DNA from: JAIVGV01 sp031425275
GTDB lineage: Bacteria; Acidobacteriota; Blastocatellia; Pyrinomonadales; Pyrinomonadaceae
DNA: 64,000 nt
Assembly: GCA_031425275.1 (NCBI GenBank)
Contig: JANPJA010000091.1
Span: forward strand, 62,001-126,000
Direction of reading: 5' to 3'
Part shown: positions 52,261 to 61,304 of the stretch, in pieces
Layout: every line of letters starts with the position of its first letter
Position numbering within the stretch: the stretch's first letter is position 1
Notes under the pieces: model-generated
Told to the model about the DNA's origin: nothing
Databases searched by the model: none
The model's input: only the letters and a program-made list of their open reading frames with translations
Translations under genes and position numbers: made by a program

Positions 52261-53895
52261 CTATGGGTGGACGTAACCGGTGACGCGCTCGTAGCCCCAG
52301 CCGTATGCGCCGAAGCCCAGCTCGTCGAAGTTGGTGGTGTAGAAGTGGTCGCCCACCGACGGGTTCCAGTACTGGTGGAGCGGGACGGTGCCGGACTCCT
52401 GATACGGGTAGATGTAGGAGTTGACGCGCTCGTACGTCCAGCCGTGAGCGCCGAAGCCCAGTTCGTCGAAGTCGGTGGTGTAGTAGTGGTCGCCCACCGA
52501 CGGGTTCCAGTACTGGTAGAACGGCACGGTGCCGGACTCCTGATACGGGTAGACGTAACACTCGATGTAGCTAAACTCCCACCCGCTGGCGGCCCAGCCC
52601 AGCTCGCCGAAGTTGGCGGTGTAGTAGTGGTCGGTGACGTTCGGGTTCCAGTAGCGGTAGAGGGGCACCGTCCCGGCCGGCCGCGTCACGTTGTAGTTGA
52701 AGGCCGAGTAGAGGATGCCGCTGCTGGAGTTCGGGCCGGGGTTGATGACCTGATTGGCGCTGGCGTTTCGCTTGACCTCGCTGGTCACGTAGAGGGGGGT
52801 CGCGCCGGGGTTCGCTTGCAGGAACCTCGCCACGACGCCGGCCACGTGCGGGGCCGCCATCGATGTGCCCGAAAGTGTGGCGGCGTCGCTGTCGCTGCCG
52901 ATGCCCGCCGAAACGATGCCGACGCCGGGCGCGAAGAGATCGACGGGCATCCCGAAGTTCGAGAAGGAGGCCCGCGTGTCCGCGCTGTCCACGGCCCCGA
53001 CGGTGAGCGCCTCTCTGACCCGCGCCGGCGAGACGTTGTTGGCGTTCTGGTTTTCGTTCCCGGCGGCGATGGTGTAGGTGACGCCGGAGTTGACGGAGTT
53101 CCGCACCGCCGCGTCGAGGCTGGTCTGGACGCCGCCGCCGAGGCTCATGTTGGCGACCGCCGGGTTAACGCGGTTGGCCGTCACCCAATCGACGCCGGCG
53201 ATGACGCCGGAGGTCGTGCCGTTGCCCCCGCAGTCGAGCACGCGCACGCCGCGCAGCGTGACGCCCTTCGCCACGCCGTAGGTCGCGCCGCCGACCGTGC
53301 CGGCGACGTGCGTGCCGTGGCCGTGACAGTCGATGCCGTTCTGCCCGTCGCCGACGAAATCAGCGGCGACGGAGGCGCGGCCGCCGAAATCCTGATGGGT
53401 GGGGCGGATGCCGGTGTCGATGACGTAGGCGGTCACGCCCGCGCCCGTGTTGTCATAGGTGTAGGCCCCGTCGAGCGGTACGTCTCGCTGGTCGATGCGG
53501 TCGAGGCCCCACGGGGGGCTGAACTGCGTGTCGGTGGCCGACATCACACCGTCTTCTTCGACGTACTCGACGCGCGGGTCTTGGCTGAGCGCGGCGGCCG
53601 CCGCCTCCGACATCCTGACCGAGAAGCCCTTGAGGGCGTGTTTATAGATGCGCTCGACGGAGCCGCGGTGCGCGCCGGCCAGATTGGCGGCGGCGGAAGC
53701 GATCCGGGAGGCCGGAACGTCATCTTTGAGCACCACGATGTACCGGCCGGGGATGCGCTGCTCCACCCGGCGCAACTTTCCCGCGTGTGACTGTCCCCCG
53801 CCCCCGTCCTCTTTGCCCTGTGCCCGGACTCCCCACGGCGCGGCCGTCACGGCGAAAAACACGACGGCGAGAAGTAACGAAAAGACTTTCTTCAT
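52261..53895 (-). CDS. secreted subtilisin-like serine protease with I9 propeptide and three C-terminal repeats
   Basis: A 544-residue preproprotease. The signal peptide is KKVFSLLLAVVFFAVTAAPWGVRA. The I9 inhibitor propeptide spans ~50-116 (GRYIVVLKDDVPASRIA). The S8 domain (~125-400) carries Asp160 (VIDTGIRPTHQDF), His193 (HGHGTHVAG) and Ser345 (SGTSMAAPHVAG), closest to the proteinase K-like group. Three ~48-residue repeats follow (VPLYRYWNPNVTDHYYTANF, VPFYQYWNPSVGDHYYTTDF, VPLHQYWNPSVGDHFYTTNF), each ending in Y-P-Y or V-H-P. These repeats resemble a known small secreted-protein module and probably bind a surface or substrate. ATG 53895 is supported by AAGGAG; longer frames upstream are not needed. 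Confidence 0.93.
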   Translation of the reverse strand: MKKVFSLLLAVVFFAVTAAPWGVRAQGKEDGGGGQSHAGKLRRVEQRIPGRYIVVLKDDVPASRIASAAANLAGAHRGSVERIYKHALKGFSVRMSEAAAAALSQDPRVEYVEEDGVMSATDTQFSPPWGLDRIDQRDVPLDGAYTYDNTGAGVTAYVIDTGIRPTHQDFGGRASVAADFVGDGQNGIDCHGHGTHVAGTVGGATYGVAKGVTLRGVRVLDCGGNGTTSGVIAGVDWVTANRVNPAVANMSLGGGVQTSLDAAVRNSVNSGVTYTIAAGNENQNANNVSPARVREALTVGAVDSADTRASFSNFGMPVDLFAPGVGIVSAGIGSDSDAATLSGTSMAAPHVAGVVARFLQANPGATPLYVTSEVKRNASANQVINPGPNSSSGILYSAFNYNVTRPAGTVPLYRYWNPNVTDHYYTANFGELGWAASGWEFSYIECYVYPYQESGTVPFYQYWNPSVGDHYYTTDFDELGFGAHGWTYERVNSYIYPYQESGTVPLHQYWNPSVGDHFYTTNFDELGFGAYGWGYERVTGYVHP

Positions 53896-54001
53896 GGCCT
53901 CTCCTTTGCTGGGTTGAGTCGCAACTACACTCCGCGCTAGGATGGAGGCTCGACGGGCGATGCATCTTCCGCGCAGTGGTGTTGCGGGACTTGTATCGAT
54001 A

Positions 54002-54035
54002 AACCCCGCCGTCACCGGCAAGTGACGGCGGGGTT
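54002..54035. terminator. 14-bp perfect hairpin upstream of the subtilisin gene
   Basis: AACCCCGCCGTCAC (54002-54015) pairs with GTGACGGCGGGGTT (54022-54035) around a 6-nt loop. On the minus strand it ends in TTTATC. It could end a short transcript from 54036-54300 or act as a leader structure of the subtilisin mRNA. Confidence 0.6.
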
Positions 54036-54328
54036 CCCTAATTTGACGGCTGAAGCAGCGGCGGCATCCCTCTCCGCCCGCCCCGGACACCCGGCCCGGC
54101 GCGACGACGGAAGCACTTCCCGCGAAAGAACTGTCGGGCGTGAGCGGATTCGCACGGCCACTCCTTCATTTGATTGAGCGACGAAAATTAGTAGTCGGTC
54201 TGATGCCTCGTCCTGAACGAAGCGTCCGCAGCAGCCCTCGATGGCTTGAGTGGGAGACATCGAGGTTTTTTTTACAGGGGGGAAATTGAGTACGCCGGGA
54301 ATATAATAGCGATGAAGGGCGGGCGTCG
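54036..54328 (-). other. possible small transcript or ORF between the Crp gene and the subtilisin gene
   Basis: This 290-bp stretch has a palindrome and a -10-like TATTATATT at its upstream end (minus strand, about 54300-54310), and a perfect terminator-type hairpin at its downstream end. It contains an open frame from ATG 54260 (82 codons, running into the hairpin) with no recognisable domain and no clear ribosome site. A regulated non-coding RNA is as likely as a small protein. Confidence 0.3.
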
Positions 54329-54359
54329 GTCACTTAACTCACAGAGTTAGTTAAGTGAC
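54329..54359. promoter_or_regulatory. palindromic operator-like site next to the Crp/Fnr-family gene
   Basis: GTCACTTAACT (54329-54339) and AGTTAAGTGAC (54349-54359) are 11-bp perfect inverted repeats around 9 bp, with an inner AACTC-ac-AGAGTT overlap. It lies 35 bp beyond the regulator's stop and just upstream of a -10-like sequence on the minus strand. Size and symmetry suit a Crp/Fnr dimer, though it does not match the classic Crp or Fnr consensus. It could also be the regulator's terminator. Confidence 0.4.
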
Positions 54360-54394
54360 ATAACACAGGGCGGTGCCGTGCGACCGGGCGGCGT

Positions 54395-55111
54395 CTAAGC
54401 GGCGAAGAAGTGGCTGATCTCTTTGAGCATCACCCCGTAGCATTCGCAGGCGGCGGCCTCCAATCTTTGCGGGGTGAGAATCGTGATGCTGCCGCGTTTG
54501 TAGCGGATTAAGCCGGCGTCTTGCAGTTTGTTGGCGGCTACGGTGACGACCGTCCGGGGGGTGCCCAGAATGTGTGAGATGGATTCCTGTGTGAGTTGAA
54601 AGCTATCCGACCCGACCCGGTTGCGTGCCTCCAACAGCCAGCGGCTGAGCCTCGCCTCCACCGTGTGGAAACGGTTACAGACGACCGATTGTGAGACCTG
54701 TGTGAGCAATGCGTGCGTGTACCTGAGCAGCAGTTCCTGAAACTGCACGCTCCGGCCGAACTCCGCCTTGAGCGGCTCCGTCTTAATACTCAGGGCGTCA
54801 ACCGGAATCTGCACCAGACTCCGGTACGGCGTGACCCCGACCCGAAGAATAATGTCTATGCCGATCATCCCTTCGTTACCCACCATCGCCACTTCGGTAG
54901 TGCCTCCGTCCTCCGTGATCGAGAGGAGAGAGACCATCCCCTTGGTGATGAAATAAGCCCGCCGGACTATGTCGCCGGCCTCACACAGAACCTTACCTTG
55001 GGGGAAGTAAACCCGTTCTAAATGCGGCAGAAGGCACTCATACTCAGCACGGGGGAGGGCGGCGAGGAGCCGATTTTCAGGCGGAACACTGAGCGCCGTT
55101 GGCGAGGGCAT
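54395..55111 (-). CDS. Crp/Fnr-family transcription regulator
   Basis: The 238-residue protein has an N-terminal cyclic-nucleotide-binding-type beta barrel (~20-135: VYFPQGKVLCEAGDIVRRAYFITKG split by short variation; GGTTEVAMVGNEGMIGID). A dimerisation helix (~135-165) and a C-terminal winged helix (~175-222: LTQESISHILGTPRTVVTVAANKLQDAGLI) follow. The phosphate-binding cassette does not show the RxSxxE pair of cAMP-binding Crp, and there are no N-terminal Fnr cysteines, so its signal is unknown. The fold resembles the regulators often found in Acidobacteriota and Bacteroidetes with IGI/MIGID segments. AAAGGACACCC precedes ATG 55111. Confidence 0.9.
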   Translation of the reverse strand: MPSPTALSVPPENRLLAALPRAEYECLLPHLERVYFPQGKVLCEAGDIVRRAYFITKGMVSLLSITEDGGTTEVAMVGNEGMIGIDIILRVGVTPYRSLVQIPVDALSIKTEPLKAEFGRSVQFQELLLRYTHALLTQVSQSVVCNRFHTVEARLSRWLLEARNRVGSDSFQLTQESISHILGTPRTVVTVAANKLQDAGLIRYKRGSITILTPQRLEAAACECYGVMLKEISHFFAA

Positions 55112-55180
55112 GGGTGTCCTTTCCGGTTAGATCGATGAGGGGATGAGGCTATCTCGAAAATAAATCTTGCCGGGGCCTGG

Positions 55181-57445
55181 CTAACTCACTGTGTCCACAT
55201 GCAAGTTTCTACGAAAGATGGCCGCATTGCAAGAAAATATACAGAACCGGTGTGTTCCGCTTTGGGGGTCGGCAAGGCATGAGTGATCGGCAGAAAGATC
55301 GACGGGATATTTTACGGGGCCGCCCGCCCGCGCAACGTCTTCAGATTCTCGCCCCGGTCGGACTACGGGGTGGCGAATGCCGCGCGGGTGACGGTCTTTG
55401 ATTTGTGAGGCGCGTCCGACTTTTATCCGCGCCGTCTGCGCGCCGTCGCCGATGTACTTGTCGAACCACTCCATGTTCGTCTGCATGACCTTGAGCAACA
55501 TCTTAGGCTCGTTCGGGCCGTGCGGCTGGCGCGGCAGCACGATCATGCGCGTGGGCACGTCCTGCGCCTTGAGCGCGTTGTAAAGCTCGTAGCCTTGCGA
55601 GATGGGCACGCGGTCGTCGGCCTCGCCGTGCTGGATCATCGTCGGCGTCGAGACGCCCTTGACGTTGAACATCGGCGAGTGCTTCCGGTAGGCGTCCATC
55701 ACTTCCCACGGCTGGCCGCCGAAGTAGTCGGGGATGAAGCCGGGGATGTCGGCCGTCCCCGTGAAGCTCATCAGATTCGTGACGGGCGCGCCGGCCGAAG
55801 CGGCCTTGAAGCGCTTGGTCTGCGTCACGATCCACGAAGTCATGAACCCGCCGTACGACCAGCCCATCACGCCCAAGCGGTCGGGGTCGGCCACGCCCAT
55901 CTCGACGACCTTATCGACGCCCGCCATCAAGTCCTGATAATCGCCGCCGCCCCAGTCCTTGATGTTGGCGCGGCGGAACTCGGTGCCGTAGCCGGATGAG
56001 CCGCGCGGGTTCGGCCGCAGGATCGCATACCCTCGCGAGGCGAACGACGCAATCGGGTACGCGCCGCGGCCCGCGATGAAAGTCTGCTGGAAGACCCCCG
56101 CCGGCCCGCCGTGGACGTTTAAGATGAAGGGCACGCGCTTGCCCGCCCTGTAGTTCACCGGGTAAGTCAACAGCCCCTCGATCTCTTTGCCGTCCGCGCT
56201 CTTCCACTTGATCACTTCCGTCCGGCCGAGCGCGACTTTCGGCAAGTCGGCGTTGGCGCGACTGACCTGCACCGGCGCGAGCGTCTCGACGCGCGAGACG
56301 TAAGCTTCGGGCGCGCGATCCGAAGCCTGCGCCGTGAAGCCGATCATCGTGGCCTTCGAGTTGAGGTTGATGCCGCCCAAGACCTGCCGGCTGTCGCCGA
56401 CCTCGGTGATCTTGTTCGAGGCCACGTCGAGCGCGTAGAGCTGCGTGCCGGTGCCGCGCGCCTCGGAGAAGAGGATGCGTTTGCCGTCGGCCGACCAGCC
56501 GCCCAATGCCGGCTGACCGTCGTGCGACGCGGCGAGAGCCTTCGGCTGCCCGCCCATCGAAGGGATGACGCTGATCTGTCCGCTCTGCGCCCAGCGCGGT
56601 GGGTTGTCGCTGATGACTAAGGCGATCCACTTGCCGTCGGGCGAGAAGCGCGGGGAGACTTCGGCCGAAGGCGTCGCGGCGAGCGCGGACGTTTTGCCGG
56701 TCGCCACTTCGACGGCCGACACGTCCGAGCTCGTCCAGTCGTTCGCCTTCGACGTGCGCGTGTGGCTGTAGGCGATCCACCGCCCGTCGGGCGACCAGTC
56801 GAAGTCGCCGTCCACGGTGAAGTTGCCCTCGGTCAGCTTGCGCGCCTCGCGCTTGCCCGCCGCGTCCTTGCCAGTGGGCATCACGTAGAGGCGGCTCAGC
56901 TTCACGTTCTCGTCCACCCAGCGGTAATCGGCCCGGCCCTTGTTCTGCTTCTCCTCGTCGTCGCTCGGCGCGTCGCGCAAGCTGTAGGCGAGCCACTTGC
57001 CGTCGGGCGAGAAGGCGAAGTTGCTGACGCCGGACTTCACATCCGTCACGGCCTCGGCCTCGCCGCCCGCCATGCGCAGGAGGTAGAGGTTGTTCTTGTT
57101 GTCCTTGCGCGTCGAGGTGAAGGCCAGCCAGTTGCCGTCGGGCGACCACTGAGGGTTGGTCGAAGACTTCTCCGCGTGCGTCACCTGAAAGGCGTCCGCG
57201 CCGTCCGAGTTGGCGACCCAGATTTGCGTGACCATCTCGCTCTTGTCGGCGCTCATCACGGCGTCCGTCACGGCGTAGGCGACGCGGCGGCCGTCGGGCG
57301 AGACGCGCACCGTGCCGACGGTCTTGACCTTCATCTGGAGCTCGGGCGTCCACGCCGTCGGCGCAGACTGGCCGAAGGTGACTGGCGCGGCCGCGAGGCA
57401 CAGCAGCGCGGCGGCGAGTAGCTGCTTCGATTTCCGGTAACTCAT
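55181..57445 (-). CDS. exported S9-family prolyl oligopeptidase / acylaminoacyl-peptidase
   Basis: The 754-residue protein has a signal peptide (KQLLAAALLCLAAAPVTFG). A beta-propeller of PD40-type blades follows (~40-400: SPDGRRVAYAV, WSPDGNWLAFTS, FSPDGKWLAYSL, RFSPDGKWIALVI). The alpha/beta-hydrolase domain (~440-685) has Ser530 in GWSYGGFMT, Asp in GEADDRVPI and His in RQPHGPNEP. It cleaves small peptides in the periplasm or outside the cell. Family members normally end soon after MEWFDKYIG; here ~68 residues of low-similarity, Arg- and Cys-containing sequence follow to a stop at 55181, which looks like loss of the ancestral stop or a frameshift. AAGGAG precedes ATG 57445. Confidence 0.92.
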   Translation of the reverse strand: MSYRKSKQLLAAALLCLAAAPVTFGQSAPTAWTPELQMKVKTVGTVRVSPDGRRVAYAVTDAVMSADKSEMVTQIWVANSDGADAFQVTHAEKSSTNPQWSPDGNWLAFTSTRKDNKNNLYLLRMAGGEAEAVTDVKSGVSNFAFSPDGKWLAYSLRDAPSDDEEKQNKGRADYRWVDENVKLSRLYVMPTGKDAAGKREARKLTEGNFTVDGDFDWSPDGRWIAYSHTRTSKANDWTSSDVSAVEVATGKTSALAATPSAEVSPRFSPDGKWIALVISDNPPRWAQSGQISVIPSMGGQPKALAASHDGQPALGGWSADGKRILFSEARGTGTQLYALDVASNKITEVGDSRQVLGGINLNSKATMIGFTAQASDRAPEAYVSRVETLAPVQVSRANADLPKVALGRTEVIKWKSADGKEIEGLLTYPVNYRAGKRVPFILNVHGGPAGVFQQTFIAGRGAYPIASFASRGYAILRPNPRGSSGYGTEFRRANIKDWGGGDYQDLMAGVDKVVEMGVADPDRLGVMGWSYGGFMTSWIVTQTKRFKAASAGAPVTNLMSFTGTADIPGFIPDYFGGQPWEVMDAYRKHSPMFNVKGVSTPTMIQHGEADDRVPISQGYELYNALKAQDVPTRMIVLPRQPHGPNEPKMLLKVMQTNMEWFDKYIGDGAQTARIKVGRASQIKDRHPRGIRHPVVRPGRESEDVARAGGPVKYPVDLSADHSCLADPQSGTHRFCIFSCNAAIFRRNLHVDTVS

Positions 57446-57529
57446 GAGTCTTCTCCTTGAGGTAGGCTTCGCTCGACGGTTGGCGCGCGTATTCTAACGA
57501 CGGCGGGCGGTTTAGGCCAGAGAAAACAA

Positions 57530-57619
57530 CTCACCGCAGAGACGCAGAGGACGCAGAGGGGGCGCGGAGAAGTTGAATTCTCTGCGCCCCCTCTGCGTTC
57601 TCTGCGTCTCTGCGGTGAG
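57530..57619. repeat. near-perfect 42-bp-arm palindrome (CTCACCGCAGAGACGCAGAG family)
   Basis: Left arm CTCACCGCAGAGACGCAGAG... (57530-57571) and right arm (57578-57619) are almost fully complementary with only a 6-bp loop (GTTGAA), so this is the most compact copy of the family. It lies between the S9 peptidase start and the large subtilisin stop, 10 bp from the latter. Confidence 0.92.
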
Positions 57620-57629
57620 TGTCTTAGCG

Positions 57630-60600
57630 TTAGAGGCTCACCAGCCTGACCGAGACTGTCTTCGTCAGCGGGTTGGCCGTGAAGCGCATCAGCCCGGTCA
57701 CGCCCCGGAGTGGATCGGACGACGCGGAGCCTTGCGCACCGCCCCCGCCCGCGGCCGGGGCCGCCGCCGCCGCGCCGCCGCCCGCGCCGCCGCGGTAGGC
57801 CGTGACGACGGCGTCGAACGAGAACATCTCGGCGCGCGCGTCGCTGAAGCGCAGGGTGCGCGCCCCCGTCGTCTCGCCCGCCGCGAACAACTCGTCCGCG
57901 CCGAGCCGGCGCGAGTAGTCGTAAAGCGCGGCCGTCGCGGCCGACTTGCCGTCGCCGCCGTTGTCGGCGTTCGCCGCCGCGACCGTGCCCGACGCCGAGG
58001 TGATGCCGACCACTTTGAACTCGACGTGAGGCACGTACGAGTTGGCCGAGTTGTTCGTCAGCGTCTGGTCGAGCTGGAAGACGCCGTTCGCGAACGAGAC
58101 GTTTGAGATCGCCGTCTGGACGAGCGCGGTGATCTCTTCCCGCGTGCGGCGGCTGACCGTGACCGAGGCGGTCTCGGACGGCGGCGTCACGAAGCTGCCG
58201 ATCTGGCCGTCGATCAGAGCGCGGACGCGGTAGGCATTCTCGCCGTCGGGCTGGCCGTTGAGCGCGAGGCCCGTGGCGTCGCCCGCGGCCGTCGCGATCA
58301 AGGCCCACGTTTGGCCGCCGTCAATCGAGCGCTCGATCTCGAAGCCGCGCGCGCCGCCCGCCGCCGACCACGCGAGCGTGTACGCGCCGTCGAAGTCGAT
58401 TTGATCACCGGAGGCGTCGGCGAACTCGCCCGCGATGGCCGAGAGCGTGGGCGGCGTGCCGCCCTTCGTCAGCGCGGTCGTGATGGTGAAATCGGTCGGC
58501 CCGTTCGTGTAGCCGATGACGCGGTGCGTGTAGGTTCCCGCCTGCGAGACGCGCGCGCGCACGAACTCGGGGCCGCCGGGGACGCCGGAGCTGGCGATGA
58601 CCACGCCGGCCGGGTTCAGCAGTTGGTAATCGAGATCGGGCTGGTCGCCGGCGGGCAGCAAGAACCACTCGGTCGTGGCCTCGACGACGAAGGTCGAAGA
58701 GCTGACTTCAAACGGCACGTCGATGTAAGTGACGCCGGCGGCGGCCTGATTGCCCGCGTCGGCCGCGGGGAGCAGTTCGGTGTGGGTCGTCGTCTCGACC
58801 TGAGTCTCGGCCGGCAGACTCGGCGCGGGGCGGAAGAAGAACGGCATCCGCAAAGACTCGGCGTTGTCGCTCCGCTTCGCCGTGACGTACCACTGCATCT
58901 GAATGTTCTCGATGAGCGTCGGCGTCTTCTGCGCCATCACGCTACGAAGCAGATCGCCGTCAACGGCCGCGTCCACCGAGAAGGTCGCCTCGCCGTTAGG
59001 CTGGAGCGTGACGCTCGGCTGCGAGACATTGACGCTGATGCCGGCGAGTTGGAGGTCGCGGTTGTTGGCGACGCCGAGGTTGTAAGTCCCGCCCTGACCC
59101 GAGAGGTCGCGGACGGTGACGGTGACGCGCGCCGTGTGCGTCGTGCGCGAGTTGATGACCGGGACTTCGCCGTAGGAGTGGCTGCCGAGGATCGCGGGGG
59201 CCTCGACGCCGTCGCCCGCGACGCCCATCAGGGCTTTGGCGTGCGCGGCCTCGTAGGTGTCGATGAGGCCGCCGCCCTGAGCGATGATCGAGTCGGCGGT
59301 GAGACCTTCGGCCTTCGGCGCGCCGGACTGGTTGCGCATGTTGGTCGCCGTGTTGATGAGGGCGGTGCGGATCATGTCGGGCGTCCAGTCGGGGTGCGCC
59401 TGCTTGATGAGCGCGACCGCGCCGGCCGTGTGCGGCGACGACATCGAAGTGCCGTCGAGGTGGATGTAGTTGGGCGTGGTCTCGGTGGCGGCGGCCAGCG
59501 CGCCGAGCACGGACGCGGGCGGCACGGCGGCGAGCACCGCCACGCCGGGGGCGGAGATGTCCGGCTTAATCTGGCCGAGGCCGCGGACGGGGCCGCGCGA
59601 ACTGAAGCCCGCCATCTCGCCCATGAAGTCGGGGCTGAAGGTCGGGTTCATGCGAATGGGCAACTCGGAGATCGTGCCGTTGGGCGGATCGACCGCGTTG
59701 TTATCGTTCGAGAGCATGGCGTCGGCGAGCGCGTCGCCGTCGGCCGGCGCGATGTTCGCGGCGGGGACGCTCCCCGTCACGGCCGTCGCCCCTTCGATGG
59801 CGCTGTAGTAGAGGACGCCGGCCGCCCCCGAGGCAGTGGCCATGTTGGCGATCACGGCGAAAGGCGTCACCGGCAGGCCGGAGGTCTTGACGAGCGCGAT
59901 GCGGCCGGAGACCGCCGTCGGCCACGTGACCGTTGGGTTGTTGACGAAGACGTAGCGCTGCGCCATCGCGCCCGCCGGCAGGCCGGCCGTGCCGCTCATC
60001 GGGAAAATTTTCAGGCGGTTGAAACCCGAAGCCGTGGGCAAGTTGTTCGCGGGCGTGACGCCGCCCGTGCGGGTCGGGCTGACGGCCGAGGCTTGCAGCA
60101 CATCAACCGACCAGACGGAGCCGGCCGCGCCGGGATGCGTGTTCGCGCCGACCGAGATGACGTGGCGGCCGGCGGCGGGAGCGCCCGTCGTGCCCTCGCC
60201 GGGGCCGGAGTTGCCCGACGACGCGACGACGGTCGCCCCGGCCAGCGCGGCGTTGCTGCACGCGACGGCGGTGGCCGAGTCGGGGCCGCCCGAACCGCCC
60301 AGAGAGAGGTTGATGACGTGCGCGACGGGCTTGGGCTGAAGCGTTATGGTGAAAGGCGAGACGGCGTCTTCGAGCGCCATGATCGTGTCGGCCGACTCAC
60401 AGCCGCCGACGGACGGGAGGCCGAGGCTGCCCGGTGTCGAGCGGGTGGTGCTGCACACCGTGTAGGACATCAGCTTCGCCTGCGGCGCGACGCCGTGGAG
60501 GCGAATGTCGTCCACCGTGCCGGGCAGACCGTCCGCGCCGGGATGCTGCGCGAGATAGCCGGCGGCCGTCGAGGCGACGTGCGTGCCGTGGCCGAAGCCG

Positions 60601-61304
60601 TCGCCGACGTGCGAGTCGGTCAGCGGCAGGTTGTAGATAACTTTCTGGTTCGTATTGACGGCCGCGACCGCCGGAGCGACGCCGAGGCGCGGGGGCGTCG
60701 GGTCGCCGCCGAACATCGGGTGTGTCCAGTCGATGCCGGTGTCGATGACGGCGATGTTGATGCCCTGCCCCTCGAAGCCCTCGCGCAGATCGTCGAACTG
60801 CGACAGCTCCTTGACCGCGCCGTAGAGCCGGGGGGCGCCGATGTAATCGACGCTCTTGTTGAGCTGCGTGTAGAGCAGGCTGTTCGCGTGGACATCCTTC
60901 ACCTGCGGCATCGCCTCGATGCCGGCAACGGCCGCGCGCGGGACGACGAGTGCGAAGCCGTTATAGACGAGCGTGTAGCGCAGATCGACGCTGGCGGCCG
61001 TCGAGCCGTCGTAGTTCTTAATCGAGCGCGAGCGGAGCGTGTAGTTCACGCCGTCGGCCGAGAGGGCGCGCAGGAAATCGTCCTGCTGCGCGAGCAATTG
61101 GGTACGGTAGCTCTGTACGTCGGCGGCGGAGGGTTGCGCGCCCGCGCGGCGCTCGCGCGCGGCGCGGACGGCGGCCGGCTCGCCCTTGAGTTCGACGATG
61201 ACCGAGACGGCGTCGCCCGCGTCGGCCGACGAAGTGCGGCCCGCGTGCAGTGCCAGACCGGCCAACAAAACGACGGCGGCGGCGAATCTTAAAAAGCGGA
61301 ACAT
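57630..61304 (-). CDS. large exported subtilisin-like (S8) protease with PA-type insert
   Basis: The 1224-residue protein has a signal peptide (FRFLRFAAAVVLLAGLALHA) and an I9-like propeptide (~30-145). The S8 domain carries Asp188 (AVIDTGIDWTHPMFGG), His239 (GFGHGTHVAS) and Ser620 (GTSMSSPHTAGAV). Between His and Ser lies a PA-like insertion (~400-540, with GRIALVKTSG and AGVLYYSAIEGAT), as in large lactocepin/C5a-peptidase-like enzymes. C-terminal Ig/FN3-like beta domains follow (~670-1100), including one WSAAGGARGFEIERSIDGGQTW block, and the C-terminus has a Gly/Ala-rich linker near 1185. AGGAGG lies about 12 nt before ATG 61304. A nutrient-scavenging or surface-processing protease is likely. 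Confidence 0.93.
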   Translation of the reverse strand: MFRFLRFAAAVVLLAGLALHAGRTSSADAGDAVSVIVELKGEPAAVRAARERRAGAQPSAADVQSYRTQLLAQQDDFLRALSADGVNYTLRSRSIKNYDGSTAASVDLRYTLVYNGFALVVPRAAVAGIEAMPQVKDVHANSLLYTQLNKSVDYIGAPRLYGAVKELSQFDDLREGFEGQGINIAVIDTGIDWTHPMFGGDPTPPRLGVAPAVAAVNTNQKVIYNLPLTDSHVGDGFGHGTHVASTAAGYLAQHPGADGLPGTVDDIRLHGVAPQAKLMSYTVCSTTRSTPGSLGLPSVGGCESADTIMALEDAVSPFTITLQPKPVAHVINLSLGGSGGPDSATAVACSNAALAGATVVASSGNSGPGEGTTGAPAAGRHVISVGANTHPGAAGSVWSVDVLQASAVSPTRTGGVTPANNLPTASGFNRLKIFPMSGTAGLPAGAMAQRYVFVNNPTVTWPTAVSGRIALVKTSGLPVTPFAVIANMATASGAAGVLYYSAIEGATAVTGSVPAANIAPADGDALADAMLSNDNNAVDPPNGTISELPIRMNPTFSPDFMGEMAGFSSRGPVRGLGQIKPDISAPGVAVLAAVPPASVLGALAAATETTPNYIHLDGTSMSSPHTAGAVALIKQAHPDWTPDMIRTALINTATNMRNQSGAPKAEGLTADSIIAQGGGLIDTYEAAHAKALMGVAGDGVEAPAILGSHSYGEVPVINSRTTHTARVTVTVRDLSGQGGTYNLGVANNRDLQLAGISVNVSQPSVTLQPNGEATFSVDAAVDGDLLRSVMAQKTPTLIENIQMQWYVTAKRSDNAESLRMPFFFRPAPSLPAETQVETTTHTELLPAADAGNQAAAGVTYIDVPFEVSSSTFVVEATTEWFLLPAGDQPDLDYQLLNPAGVVIASSGVPGGPEFVRARVSQAGTYTHRVIGYTNGPTDFTITTALTKGGTPPTLSAIAGEFADASGDQIDFDGAYTLAWSAAGGARGFEIERSIDGGQTWALIATAAGDATGLALNGQPDGENAYRVRALIDGQIGSFVTPPSETASVTVSRRTREEITALVQTAISNVSFANGVFQLDQTLTNNSANSYVPHVEFKVVGITSASGTVAAANADNGGDGKSAATAALYDYSRRLGADELFAAGETTGARTLRFSDARAEMFSFDAVVTAYRGGAGGGAAAAAPAAGGGGAQGSASSDPLRGVTGLMRFTANPLTKTVSVRLVSL

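Noticed and set aside
31109..57619. Palindromic repeats considered as CRISPR arrays
   Set aside because: No regularly spaced direct repeats with unique spacers and no cas genes; units are inverted repeats with tandem cores.
58311..61292. 993-codon plus-strand frame opposite the large subtilisin
   Set aside because: Antisense shadow; composition is Arg/Asp/Val-rich and the minus strand has an intact S8 catalytic triad.
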